In this document: piece by piece, positions 6,507-13,189 of the stretch
Layout of the letters: every line of letters begins with the position of its first letter
Position numbering within the stretch: position 1 is the first letter of the stretch
DNA from: an uncultured Bacteroidales bacterium
GTDB taxonomy: Bacteria; Bacteroidota; Bacteroidia; Bacteroidales; FEN-979
Direction of reading: 5' to 3'
Assembly (NCBI GenBank): GCA_903903985.1
Contig: CAIVAT010000097.1
Location: 1-34,766 of the forward strand
Length of the DNA: 34,766 nucleotides
The notes under the pieces: model-generated
The model's database searches: none
What the model was told of the DNA's origin: nothing
Seen by the model: the letters and a program-made list of their open reading frames with translations, nothing else
Made by a program: the position numbers and the translations under genes

Positions 6507-6959
6507 TTATTCCCATTTTGCAAGCATTGTGGTCAATGCTTCATTTGCAAGTGAATCATCCTCCATTGCCAGATAACAATATCCCAACCGGCCATACGCT
6601 GATGGATTATCTGGAAAACGTTTCAACGCCTTTTTAAAACAAGCAATCGAACAGGGGTAATTTTCTTTTTTAATATTAACCCCTGTGGAAGTATTCATAA
6701 AGGAGTTTTGGAATGCCCAATAAATCTCGCTGGATTTAGCCATATCATCATTCGAATCGAGTTCAATGCATTTTGTATAATCATCAATTGCTCCCTGTAT
6801 ATCTCCCTGCTCAAGTTTTGCGCTTGCACGGCTGTAGTATGATTCGGAAAGGGAATTTCCCTGTTCAATACTTTTCGTGAAAAATTCAATCTGTTCCTTT
6901 GGTTCCGTTGCTTCAAGTCCTTTTTGAAACCAATCTGTTTCCCGGGCAATCAGTATCAT
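6507..6959 (-). CDS. TPR-repeat protein
   Basis: The start is set at 6959 (ATG, MILIARETDWFQKGLE), giving 150 residues. The longer reading back to 7151 overlaps the divergent gene at 7003 and its extra N-terminus looks like antisense noise. Two or three tetratricopeptide helix pairs are visible: SESYYSRASAKLEQGDIQ followed by GAIDDYTKCIELD (about 38-70), and SIACFKKALKRFPDNPSAYG with RLGYCYLAMEDDSLANEAL (about 105-145). No signal peptide is evident in this reading. TPR proteins form binding scaffolds and no partner can be named. Between the two TPR blocks a region with FMNTSTGVNIKKENYP has no clear repeat. Confidence 0.7.
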   Translation of the reverse strand: MILIARETDWFQKGLEATEPKEQIEFFTKSIEQGNSLSESYYSRASAKLEQGDIQGAIDDYTKCIELDSNDDMAKSSEIYWAFQNSFMNTSTGVNIKKENYPCSIACFKKALKRFPDNPSAYGRLGYCYLAMEDDSLANEALTTMLAKWE

Positions 6960-6990
6960 TGGAAACAAAAAAAGGTTGAAGCCAATTTCG

Positions 6991-6998
6991 TAAATTTG
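6991..6998 (+). promoter_or_regulatory. Candidate -7 box 4 nt before the ATG at 7003
   Basis: TAAATTTG is a perfect TAnnTTTG match. No TTG lies 20-21 bp upstream. Only 4 nt separate it from the start codon, so a transcript from it would be nearly leaderless. Confidence 0.35.
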
Positions 6999-7002
6999 CC
7001 AA

Positions 7003-7440
7003 ATGACAAGAACCTGCCCGAATTGCAATGTTAATAACGAAGAACATCCGGAAACGATTACTGAAACGCCAGCCGTCAGGTTTGATGATAAGCTGAAGGA
7101 TGAAATTCTAAGCCAGATCCAGGAGGAAGGGATGGTGATCGTGCATTGCATCTACAATGCTGAAATTGACGGAGGTATCAGAATCTGGAACTCCACTTTT
7201 TTGATCGACAAAGCCACAGGTGAACGAAGCAACATGCACCATGCTGAAAATATCACCATTGCTCCGGAATGGACGTATGTACCTGAGGGCAAGACATACC
7301 GGTTCACATTAATCTTTGCTCCTTTGCCCAAATCCTGTGAGTTCTTTGATCTGCTGGAAGAAATTCCCCAGCCTGGAGGGTTTTTCATTCAGAATATCAG
7401 GAGGAATAAGCATGATATTTACAACGTAGTCATTGTTTAG
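7003..7440 (+). CDS. Hypothetical protein, 145 aa
   Basis: The first 10 residues hold one CPNCN motif, which alone does not make a zinc site. The rest is a soluble alpha/beta-looking region with the phrases IYNAEIDGGIRIWNSTFL, RSNMHHAENITIAPEW, YRFTLIFAPLPKSCEFFDLL and EEIPQPGGFFIQNIRRN. I recall similar C-termini (LPKSC, then F.L.E.IPEPGGF) in uncharacterised Bacteroidota proteins, but no function is known. No signal peptide or membrane segment is present. It is divergent from the TPR gene (43 bp between starts) and lies 39 bp upstream of the flavoprotein gene on the same strand, so co-transcription with that gene is possible. Confidence 0.65.
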   Translation: MTRTCPNCNVNNEEHPETITETPAVRFDDKLKDEILSQIQEEGMVIVHCIYNAEIDGGIRIWNSTFLIDKATGERSNMHHAENITIAPEWTYVPEGKTYRFTLIFAPLPKSCEFFDLLEEIPQPGGFFIQNIRRNKHDIYNVVIV

Positions 7441-7479
7441 GCGGTTAACTGATAACGAAAACTATAAAAAAATAATCTC

Positions 7480-8115
7480 ATGAAAGTAATAGCAATCAAT
7501 GGCAGTCCCAAAAAAGAAGGAAACACCTGTCATGCCCTGAAGATGGTTGGCGATGAACTGATCGCCAGTGGTATTGAATTCGAGATCCTGCATATCGGGC
7601 ATAAAATGATTCATGGTTGCACCGCATGTGGAAAATGTGCGGAAAATAAAGATGAAAAATGCAGCCTTGGCAACGATGGTCTGAATCAATGGATACAGAT
7701 GGTTAAAGCAGCCGATGGCATTGTGCTTGGTTCCCCGGTTCATTATTCGGGCATAGGCGGGACGATGAAGTGCTTCCTTGACCGGCTTTTCTATGTTTCT
7801 GGATCAAACGGCAATTTATTGCGCCATAAGGTTGCTGCGGCTGTGGTTGCGGTTAGAAGAACGGGAGGGTCTGCGACATTGGACAGTTTGTACCATTACC
7901 TTACCTACGCTGAAATGATCGTTGCCACTTCACGTTATTGGAATGTTATTCATGGCCGGACTCCCGGTGAGGTGTCCTCGGATGGTGAAGGTGTCCAGGT
8001 TATGCGTGTTTTGGGTAAAAACATGGCCTGGCTGTTGAAAATGAAAGAAGCTACAGCAGGTACCGTTCCATCGCCAATGCCCGAAAAGAAGGTTGTCACA
8101 AATTTTATCAGATGA
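7480..8115 (+). CDS. Flavodoxin-family NAD(P)H-dependent reductase (iron-sulfur flavoprotein-like)
   Basis: The protein has 211 residues with the fold of NADPH-dependent FMN reductases. The phosphate-binding loop is NGSPKKEGNT (residues 7-16), a strand HIGHKMIHGCTACGKC lies at 38-53, and the second FMN loop is LGSPVHYSGIGGTMKCFLDR at about 83-102. The cysteines at 47, 50, 53 and 61 follow the compact CxxCxxC pattern that in archaeal and bacterial iron-sulfur flavoproteins binds a [4Fe-4S] cluster, although many homologues with CxxCxxC lack a cluster. It probably transfers electrons to a small molecule or disulfide; the substrate cannot be named. The 39-bp gap to the gene at 7003 allows co-transcription. 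Confidence 0.85.
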   Translation: MKVIAINGSPKKEGNTCHALKMVGDELIASGIEFEILHIGHKMIHGCTACGKCAENKDEKCSLGNDGLNQWIQMVKAADGIVLGSPVHYSGIGGTMKCFLDRLFYVSGSNGNLLRHKVAAAVVAVRRTGGSATLDSLYHYLTYAEMIVATSRYWNVIHGRTPGEVSSDGEGVQVMRVLGKNMAWLLKMKEATAGTVPSPMPEKKVVTNFIR

Positions 8116-8532
8116 TGACTTCAGATCGCCAATTTACCCGGAAAGCACTATTTGTAAAAGTAGCAGGAATCAGGGTATTCATAAACCCATTTGCGATTTT
8201 GAATGAGCACCATCATACCCATGGTCTTTTATTTCTGATCCATGCGGGCTAACCCCAATCCGAAGCCCTGATACGGCTTGATCCTGAGAACCATTTCAAA
8301 ATTACTTTTTATTGATTTTTGGCTTATGTTTTTCCTTTTTCCTGGCCGAAGATCGGATAATCTTACAGTCTCCCATAAAATACCTTCAGGGCAATCATAC
8401 ACGCAATTGTGGAAATGTGTGAATGATGTAACTTATTCTTAAAGTTTTGTAACGATTTTAATAATAATGAGTTGCACCTTTGTAGAATACTTTATTCCAT
8501 TAAGGATACCTATTGTTAAAAACAACCGGACC
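8116..8532. other. 417-bp intergenic region
   Basis: The region contains the second copy of the diverged repeat (8204-8272) and AT-rich sequence before the gene at 8533. CACCTTTG at 8475-8482 resembles the -7 box TAnnTTTG but lacks the initial T. No gene of convincing length is seen. Confidence 0.55.
8204..8272. repeat. Diverged intergenic repeat, copy 2
   Basis: This is the partner of 4262-4330, in the same orientation and about 4 kb away. The minus-strand reading is KPYQGFGLGLARMDQK followed by a stop and KTMGMMVLIQ, parallel to the reading of copy 1. Confidence 0.65.
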
Positions 8533-8811
8533 ATGAAAAATACATTCACAATCATATTAATTTTCTTATTTGCTGGTGCTTCTCTATTTGCTCAAAAATC
8601 ACATCATGAAAAAGATGAACATAAAGAGGTTAAGAAAGAATATAAACATCATTACCATCATCACGATTATCATAAAAGCACAACAGTTGTAATTCAACCA
8701 ACTGCTCCAAGACCGCCATCAGTTGTAATAAGATTTCCTTCTCCTCCAAAACCGCCATCAGTTAATATACAAATACCCACTCCTCCGCCTCCGCCAAGAC
8801 CTCCAAGATAG
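8533..8811 (+). CDS. Secreted His/Pro-rich protein
   Basis: The ATG at 8533 starts a signal peptide, MKNTFTIILIFLFAGASLFA, cleaved before Gln-Lys. The mature protein has only about 72 residues in two parts. The first is a charged segment with EYKHHYHHHDYHKS, rich in His, Lys and Glu, which could bind a transition metal. The second is a proline-rich tail with two related units, PRPPSVVIRFPSPP and PKPPSVNIQIPTPP, ending PPPPPRPPR. A cell-envelope or metal-binding role is inference from composition. An upstream in-frame ATG at 8467 would add an N-terminus without signal character. A strong bidirectional terminator lies downstream. Confidence 0.75.
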   Translation: MKNTFTIILIFLFAGASLFAQKSHHEKDEHKEVKKEYKHHYHHHDYHKSTTVVIQPTAPRPPSVVIRFPSPPKPPSVNIQIPTPPPPPRPPR

Positions 8812-8916
8812 TACTCCGGACCGGGTGGTATTGCATTTTATCCTTTAAATCGCTTTATATTGATAACGCCATTGATGAAAGGAAAGGAAGAAAAAGCTTA
8901 ATCTTAAATCTATAAC

Positions 8917-8949
8917 AAAAAAGTCTACCCAGAACGGGTAGACTTTTTT
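8917..8949. terminator. Bidirectional rho-independent terminator
   Basis: AAAAAAGTCTACCC and its exact complement GGGTAGACTTTTTT flank the loop AGAAC. With A and T tails on opposite sides it can end both the plus-strand gene at 8811 and the minus-strand gene ending at 8981. Confidence 0.85.
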
Positions 8950-8980
8950 CGTTTAAAGTATCGAAAATTTTACTGCGAGA

Positions 8981-9532
8981 CTATTCTTTAGTTGCAATAT
9001 TTTCATCAGCAGGAACAACCTTAACCGCTGTTGGTCTAACTTTGCCGGCTTGTTTCTTCGCCACCGGCTTACTGAGTTTAGCTGAAGCGGCCATCTCCTG
9101 CAACCTTTTCTTTTCTGTTGATTTATTCTTCACTGCCGGTTTTACATCCTTCTTTGGTGCCGCTGCGAGAAGTGATCCAACCACAGATTTAACTGTTGCC
9201 GGCTGTTTTGCCAACGGTTTCTTTTCTGCAACTGGTTTGGCAATGGGTTTTTCAACATCCGCCTTTGCTTTGACTGCTTTCACCTTTGGCTTTGGTCCAG
9301 CTTTTTTTTTCTGCTTTTTTAATGTAGCGGGAACCGCTTTTGCCGGTGCAACTTCTGGTTTTGCTGCCTGTGGTTTCCTTCCGCGTTTTACCGGTTCATT
9401 TTCCGGTTTGCCACTGAGCTTCTTGATGATTTCCTGGATTTGCTCAACATACTGTTTTGCCTCAGCAAGCTCATCGTAATACATCATGAGCATCGACTCG
9501 AGTTCCTGATCGCTGAAATTTATCGTTTTCAT
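8981..9532 (-). CDS. Lys/Ala/Pro-rich histone H1-like protein
   Basis: The 183-residue protein begins with a short folded or coiled-coil segment, about residues 8-40 (DQELESMLMMYYDELAEAKQ and on), containing heptad-like Leu/Met/Ile spacing. After that almost all residues are Lys, Ala, Pro, Val and Glu, with repeated AKP, KKP and KPVA words. An AT-hook-like core, RGRKP, lies at residues 50-54. Such tails are typical of bacterial histone H1-like DNA-binding proteins and of some ribosome-associated proteins. DNA binding is inferred from composition. The high base-composition bias also leaves a long antisense reading, which I rejected. A good promoter lies at 9557-9590 and a terminator follows. 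Confidence 0.7.
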   Translation of the reverse strand: MKTINFSDQELESMLMMYYDELAEAKQYVEQIQEIIKKLSGKPENEPVKRGRKPQAAKPEVAPAKAVPATLKKQKKKAGPKPKVKAVKAKADVEKPIAKPVAEKKPLAKQPATVKSVVGSLLAAAPKKDVKPAVKNKSTEKKRLQEMAASAKLSKPVAKKQAGKVRPTAVKVVPADENIATKE

Positions 9533-9556
9533 TTTTTAAGTATTGGTTATAATCTG

Positions 9557-9590
9557 CAAAAGTACGGATTTTCAAAAGAATACAACAAAA
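9557..9590 (-). promoter_or_regulatory. Promoter of the histone H1-like gene
   Basis: On the minus strand TTTTG at 9586-9590 is followed after 21 bp by TACTTTTG at 9557-9564, a perfect TAnnTTTG box. The ATG at 9532 is 24 bp downstream. Confidence 0.65.
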
Positions 9591-9786
9591 TTGTAAGGGG
9601 GAAGAGTTAAAAAAGTAATTTTTCAAAAAAGCAGGAAAAATATTATCCGGAGAATAACGATGATAAATCTACCTTTTCAGGAAGAAAAAAATAGTGATGG
9701 AGTTGTTAGAAATAGTAACTTTATCGGCCTGCCCGATTATCCCGGGCACGGCCACCCTTGTTTTGGTTATCGCATGAAAAAACAAA

Positions 9787-10245
9787 ATGATCACAAACAA
9801 CAGACTTGATAAATCATTTGGAGCCGTTGGATCTTCCGCGGGGATTTTTGTGTTTATCGCCGGGTTGATCCTAACCTGTTTGTATTTCTCAGCATCAATC
9901 CTTGTCCTGGTCGGCGCATTTGTGGGATTTACCCATTCCAGCACCCTGGTCGACTATAGTAGAAAACGAGTCAAATTCTCGAATAATTTATTTGGGATAC
10001 TGAGAACAGGAAAGTGGATGCCAATTGAGCCATCAATGAAACTCGGTATCAGGGAATTAAACCAAACGCAACGGGCATACAGCAGGGGCAACCGACCCCT
10101 TGATATTGCCCAAAAGGATTTCAGGCTTATGCTGTATGATCCGGAGAATAAAGAAATAATGGCTATAAAAAAAACCGAATCCCCTGATGCGGCCAAAACA
10201 GAGCTTGAACTGGAATCAAAGCGGCTGGGACTAAGTTGTATCTGA
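9787..10245 (+). CDS. Hypothetical membrane protein, two TM segments
   Basis: The protein has 152 residues with two adjoining hydrophobic segments, at about residues 15-34 and 36-50 (SSAGIFVFIAGLILTCLYFS and on), in a tight hairpin. A cytoplasmic-looking domain follows: STLVDYSRKRVKFSNNLFGI, then GKWMPIEPSMKLGIREL and a charged C-terminus ending AAKTELELESKRL. This layout (two membrane helices and a small beta-rich domain) recalls bacterial PH-domain membrane proteins, but the match is not certain. It is the first gene of a plus-strand group with a pentapeptide-repeat and a tubby-like protein, each 27-40 bp apart. Confidence 0.6.
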   Translation: MITNNRLDKSFGAVGSSAGIFVFIAGLILTCLYFSASILVLVGAFVGFTHSSTLVDYSRKRVKFSNNLFGILRTGKWMPIEPSMKLGIRELNQTQRAYSRGNRPLDIAQKDFRLMLYDPENKEIMAIKKTESPDAAKTELELESKRLGLSCI

Positions 10246-10285
10246 TTGATTTTTCAGCATCTATAAAAGATAAACGGCAATCATC

Positions 10286-10858
10286 ATGCTTAAAAAACTA
10301 ATAGAGAAACAAACCTTTACAAAAGTCGATTATTCCGAAAAGAATTTGTCAAGCCATGAATTTGACTCCTGCACCTTTAGCAACTGCATCTTCTTAAAAA
10401 GTGACCTTTCCGACAGCGATTTTCTGGATTGCAATTTTGAAGAATGCAGTTTCAGCATGGTCAGGCTGAATAATACAGGAATGAAAAATATCAGTTTCAC
10501 CGGATGCAAGCTTTTGGGCATCGATTTTTCAAAATGCAGGGACTTTCTCCTTTCTTTCAACTTTGACAAGTGTTTACTGGATTATTCAACTTTTCTGAAG
10601 AAAAAGATCAAAAACACGATATTCAGAGACTGTTCCATAAAAGAGGCTGATTTTACCGAAGCCGACCTGACCTCATCGGGTTTTCTGAATTGTGATCTGA
10701 CCAGAACCATTTTCATGCACACCATTTTAGAAAAAGCAGATTTCCGGACAGCAAATAATTATTCCTTTGACCTCGAGCAAAACAGGGTAAAGAAGGCGAA
10801 ATTCTCATCATCGGGCATAATCGGGTTATTGGATAAATACCAGATCATTATAGAATAG
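10286..10858 (+). CDS. Pentapeptide-repeat protein
   Basis: The protein has 190 residues, and the core from about residue 23 to 165 follows the A(D/N)LxF register with Phe or Leu every fifth residue: FDSCTFSNCIFLKSDLSDSD, DFLDCNFEECSF, then MKNISFTGCKLLGIDFSKC and later EADFTEADLTSSGFLNCDLT. This forms a right-handed quadrilateral beta-helix. The C-terminus is NNYSFDLEQNRVKKAKF, typical of the Qnr/McbG-like branch, where dimers mimic DNA and can protect gyrase. Here that is only a possibility, because the family also contains many members without that role. No signal peptide is present. It probably shares a transcript with its neighbours at 9787 and 10886. Confidence 0.85.
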   Translation: MLKKLIEKQTFTKVDYSEKNLSSHEFDSCTFSNCIFLKSDLSDSDFLDCNFEECSFSMVRLNNTGMKNISFTGCKLLGIDFSKCRDFLLSFNFDKCLLDYSTFLKKKIKNTIFRDCSIKEADFTEADLTSSGFLNCDLTRTIFMHTILEKADFRTANNYSFDLEQNRVKKAKFSSSGIIGLLDKYQIIIE

Positions 10859-10885
10859 CCTCTGATTTCAAAATCTGAAAAACAT

Positions 10886-11440
10886 ATGCGTATAGACATC
10901 AATCAAAAGAAAATTGCCATCGGTGACAAATACCAGGTTTTCATTGATGGACAGCTGGCATACAAGGCATCCAATGAACTGTTCAGGTTGTTGTCGGTGA
11001 TCAATTTGTGCAAGACCGATGATTTCAAACCCAGGCTGACGATAAACAAGCAATGGTTTTTCTGGAAACCGAACTATACTATCAGGCTTCACGACAACCG
11101 TACCGTTGAATTCAGGGCCGATTCATTTTGGAAGATGCACTATCAGTGTCACGTCAGTCCCGACATGTATCATGTTTATGGTCATCGTGGAAGAAAATTC
11201 TCGGTCTACAGAAATACAAACCAGGTGGCCTGGTGGGAGAAAGAAGCCGTCAGCTGGTTCGAAGGCGACAATTATACCATTACTGCCGATCATGATTGCA
11301 ATGTTGAACTGATCATTGCCTTTTGCCTGATCATTGACAATCATAAAAGCAAACGGCATGGAGACAGTGCCGTTTCTTACAACATCGGGAACATCGGCGC
11401 CGAGGTGAAGGCATTTAATCCATACTGGAGTCCGAAATAG
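10886..11440 (+). CDS. Tubby-like / LURP-one-related protein
   Basis: The protein has 184 residues and a pattern that fits the tubby C-terminal-like fold: an opening beta-rich section (IAIGDKYQVFIDGQLAYKAS), then WKPNYTIRLHDNRTVEFRAD, SFWKMHYQCHVSPDMYHVYG, HRGRKFSVYRNTNQVAWWEK and EAVSWFEGDNYTI. The last helix, VELIIAFCLIIDN, is the hydrophobic helix that runs through the barrel. Bacterial members (YxjI-like) are poorly understood; phospholipid binding is proposed for relatives. No signal peptide is seen. It lies 27 bp after the pentapeptide-repeat gene and 31 bp before the SGNH hydrolase. Confidence 0.65.
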   Translation: MRIDINQKKIAIGDKYQVFIDGQLAYKASNELFRLLSVINLCKTDDFKPRLTINKQWFFWKPNYTIRLHDNRTVEFRADSFWKMHYQCHVSPDMYHVYGHRGRKFSVYRNTNQVAWWEKEAVSWFEGDNYTITADHDCNVELIIAFCLIIDNHKSKRHGDSAVSYNIGNIGAEVKAFNPYWSPK

Positions 11441-11471
11441 AAAATTACTTTTTTATGAAAAAATACTGGTC

Positions 11472-12170
11472 ATGAAGAACCTATGTTTTCCTTGCATCCT
11501 GTTGATCTTCCTGGCTTATGGTGTTTCTTTTTCACAATCGAAATCACCTGCCGGGTATATCACCGGGAAAACACCGGTTGGGTTTGAATCTGAGATCAAT
11601 GATTTTCTGCGGCACGATTCGGCATCCTTTCCTCACGGGGGCGCCTTTTTGTTCACGGGAAGTTCAACAATCCGCAAATGGGATGGCCTGGCAAATGATT
11701 TTAAAGAAATTACGGTCGTTCAGCGTGGGTTTGGCGGTTCCACAATGAAAGCGCTGAATTATTACATGAATGATATCGTTCTGCCCTATAAACCCTGCAA
11801 AATAGTAGTTTATGAAGGAGACAACGATTTGATATCCGGAACAGACCCGGCAATGTTCATTGCCCAATGTGATACGTTTATCGGGAATGTGCACAGGGCA
11901 TTACCGAAGACCGTGATCTATTTCATGTCGGTCAAACCCTCTTTTGCGAGGCGCCAGTATTTAGCGATCCAGAAGGAAACAAACCGGCAGCTGAAACAAC
12001 TTGTAAAATACCGGTGGAAAACAAAATTTATTGACATTACACAGCTGATGTATGATAAAGAAGGGAAGTTGCGTAAAGATTATTTTGAATCTGATTCCCT
12101 TCATGTCAATGCTGAATGTTACAAAGCCTGGGCCGGATATATGAAGACCAAAATGGGTATTGTGAAATGA
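11472..12170 (+). CDS. Secreted SGNH/GDSL-family hydrolase
   Basis: The 232-residue protein starts with a signal peptide, ending about residue 21 (AYGVSFSQ). The SGNH blocks are recognisable. Block I is FTGSSTIRKW, with the likely nucleophile Ser at about 65. Block II is RGFGGSTM with Gly 88 or 89. Block III is YEGDNDL with Gly 116 and Asn 118. Block V is DSLHVNAECY, with the catalytic Asp and His near residue 210. It is therefore an esterase or lipase-like enzyme acting in the envelope or outside; the natural substrate, such as an acetylated polysaccharide, cannot be told. It ends the plus-strand group that began at 9787. Confidence 0.85.
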   Translation: MKNLCFPCILLIFLAYGVSFSQSKSPAGYITGKTPVGFESEINDFLRHDSASFPHGGAFLFTGSSTIRKWDGLANDFKEITVVQRGFGGSTMKALNYYMNDIVLPYKPCKIVVYEGDNDLISGTDPAMFIAQCDTFIGNVHRALPKTVIYFMSVKPSFARRQYLAIQKETNRQLKQLVKYRWKTKFIDITQLMYDKEGKLRKDYFESDSLHVNAECYKAWAGYMKTKMGIVK

Positions 12171-12192
12171 TTTCTTCACTGTTCTTTTCACA

Positions 12193-12258
12193 GGGATGTG
12201 GCATGCAGATGCCTCAATTCATCCCACGGCAGAAACCGGCATGGAAGGAATGCCGGTT
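12193..12258. terminator. Two convergent-region hairpins
   Basis: The first hairpin pairs GGGATG at 12193-12198 with CATCCC at 12220-12225 and has an inner GGCAT/ATGCC pair. The second pairs AACCGGCAT at 12234-12242 with ATGCCGGTT at 12250-12258 around a 7-nt loop. They lie between the SGNH gene end and the XRE gene end. Neither has a T-tract, so termination is only likely. Confidence 0.45.
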
Positions 12259-12281
12259 CCGGAAATCATGGCAGGGTATCC

Positions 12282-12488
12282 TTACCCGGTATCGGATTCC
12301 TCAAGTTGAAAAATTTCCTCTACCGTTTTCCTGAAAACACCGGCAATTTTTAGTGCCAGTATGGTCGAAGGAACATATTTCCCGTTTTCTATGGCATGAA
12401 TGGATTGCCGGCTGACATTAATTCTTTGAGCCAGTTCTTCCTGGGTTATATTCAATATGGCCCGCTCTACTCTTATGTTATTTTTCAT
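12282..12488 (-). CDS. XRE-family transcriptional regulator
   Basis: The start at 12488 gives a 68-residue protein beginning MKNNIRVERAILNITQEELA; an in-frame ATG at 12539 would add residues without homology. The single helix-turn-helix domain spans almost the whole protein: ITQEELAQRINVSRQSIHAI is the HTH and ENGKYVPSTILALKIAGVF is the capping part. This is the compact form of the family, of the kind called YgzD-like. Its start overlaps the end of the membrane protein gene by 11 bp, so they form one operon and are probably translated together. It likely represses the shared promoter at 12994-13041. Confidence 0.9.
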   Translation of the reverse strand: MKNNIRVERAILNITQEELAQRINVSRQSIHAIENGKYVPSTILALKIAGVFRKTVEEIFQLEESDTG

Positions 12489-12969
12489 TTCCTGGTATTT
12501 TTCTCGACAGAAACAGAACATAATAAAACCGAATGACAAAAAGGATCAATATGGTGACCATATTGTATTCCATGACAACCAAAAAATCTGTTCCCCAGAC
12601 AGCAATGATCGCAATAATCAAAAGTATAAAGTTGACACAGGTCGCCCAAACCAGTGATTCAAGCCTGATTTTCATGATATACTCATCTTCAAACTTCAAA
12701 CGTGAAAATGCAACGAACAGGCAGCCTAAAATAAGGAGGATCCCGATAATATCCGGCTGGATATCCGTTTGACGCAGCTGAAAGAATTTACTGGCCGCCG
12801 TATTTTTCCATAAATTGGCATCAGAATAGTAGATGCACAGGATCTTGGCGTTGGCCAGGAATGGAATATCTCCGATCAGATTGGCCCACAGGTAAAGGAT
12901 CAATGATACACCGATCAGAATCCAGCCAACAGACTTGAATTTCGGTGGCAATAAAAATTTTGTTTTCAT
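12478..12969 (-). CDS. Four-TM membrane protein paired with XRE regulator
   Basis: The start at 12969 (MKTKFLLPPKFKSVGWILIG) is preferred to the ATG at 12996, which overlaps the promoter. The 163-residue product has about four hydrophobic segments, at 14-34, 70-85, 105-126 and 135-155. A loop with FEDEYIMKIRLESLVWATCV lies between segments 2 and 3 and looks cytoplasmic. I recall similar membrane proteins next to a short XRE regulator in many Bacteroidota and Firmicutes genomes (DUF2178-like genes), but no function is known. The pair may sense membrane stress or a ligand. The overlap with the regulator gene supports a shared function. Confidence 0.75.
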   Translation of the reverse strand: MKTKFLLPPKFKSVGWILIGVSLILYLWANLIGDIPFLANAKILCIYYSDANLWKNTAASKFFQLRQTDIQPDIIGILLILGCLFVAFSRLKFEDEYIMKIRLESLVWATCVNFILLIIAIIAVWGTDFLVVMEYNMVTILILFVIRFYYVLFLSRKIPGNEK

Positions 12970-12993
12970 ATGGTTCGTTTTTAAAATCGTCAA

Positions 12994-13041
12994 CAAATGT
13001 ACAACATAAATTACATAATGTCAAGTTTATTTTACATATTG
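12994..13041 (-). promoter_or_regulatory. Promoter and candidate operator of the XRE/membrane operon
   Basis: On the minus strand TTG at 13022-13024 is followed after 20 bp by TACATTTG at 12994-13001, a perfect TAnnTTTG box, 24 bp before the ATG at 12969. Two near-identical 10-mers, TTACATAATG at 13011-13020 and TTACATATTG at 13032-13041, lie 21 bp apart (two helical turns) and bracket the -33 element. The second is part of the perfect inverted repeat TTACATATTGTAA at 13032-13044. They are plausible sites for the XRE protein. Confidence 0.55.
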
Positions 13042-13156
13042 TAATGTATGATTGACGTCTAATGAAGCAATTATTGGTCGTCCCCTTTTATTTGCAGGTG
13101 TTTTGGAACATCTGTTAAATTTTCGTTAAACCCTTTTACAAAAAAAAACTTCATTA

Positions 13157-13164
13157 TAATTTTG
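13157..13164 (+). promoter_or_regulatory. Candidate -7 box of the gld operon
   Basis: TAATTTTG matches TAnnTTTG and lies 25 bp before the ATG at 13190. No TTG is found 20-21 bp upstream, so this is a half-match only. Confidence 0.4.
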
Positions 13165-13189
13165 CGCTGCAATTTTAAAAGTGATTTCT

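Noticed and set aside
6122..6523. Minus-strand reading of 133 codons opposite the repeat-motif gene
   Set aside because: It mirrors the periodic codons of the real gene and lacks a signal or domain.
6960..7151. N-terminal extension of the TPR gene
   Set aside because: It is antisense to the gene at 7003 and has no TPR content; the start at 6959 is better.
9042..9479. Plus-strand Phe/Ala-rich reading opposite the histone-like gene
   Set aside because: It is the antisense image of Lys/Ala codons; the minus-strand gene has the promoter.
9725..9750. Small GC-rich hairpin (TGCCCG/CGGGCA) before the gene at 9787
   Set aside because: A 6-bp stem with no T-tract is too weak to name as a terminator or riboswitch.
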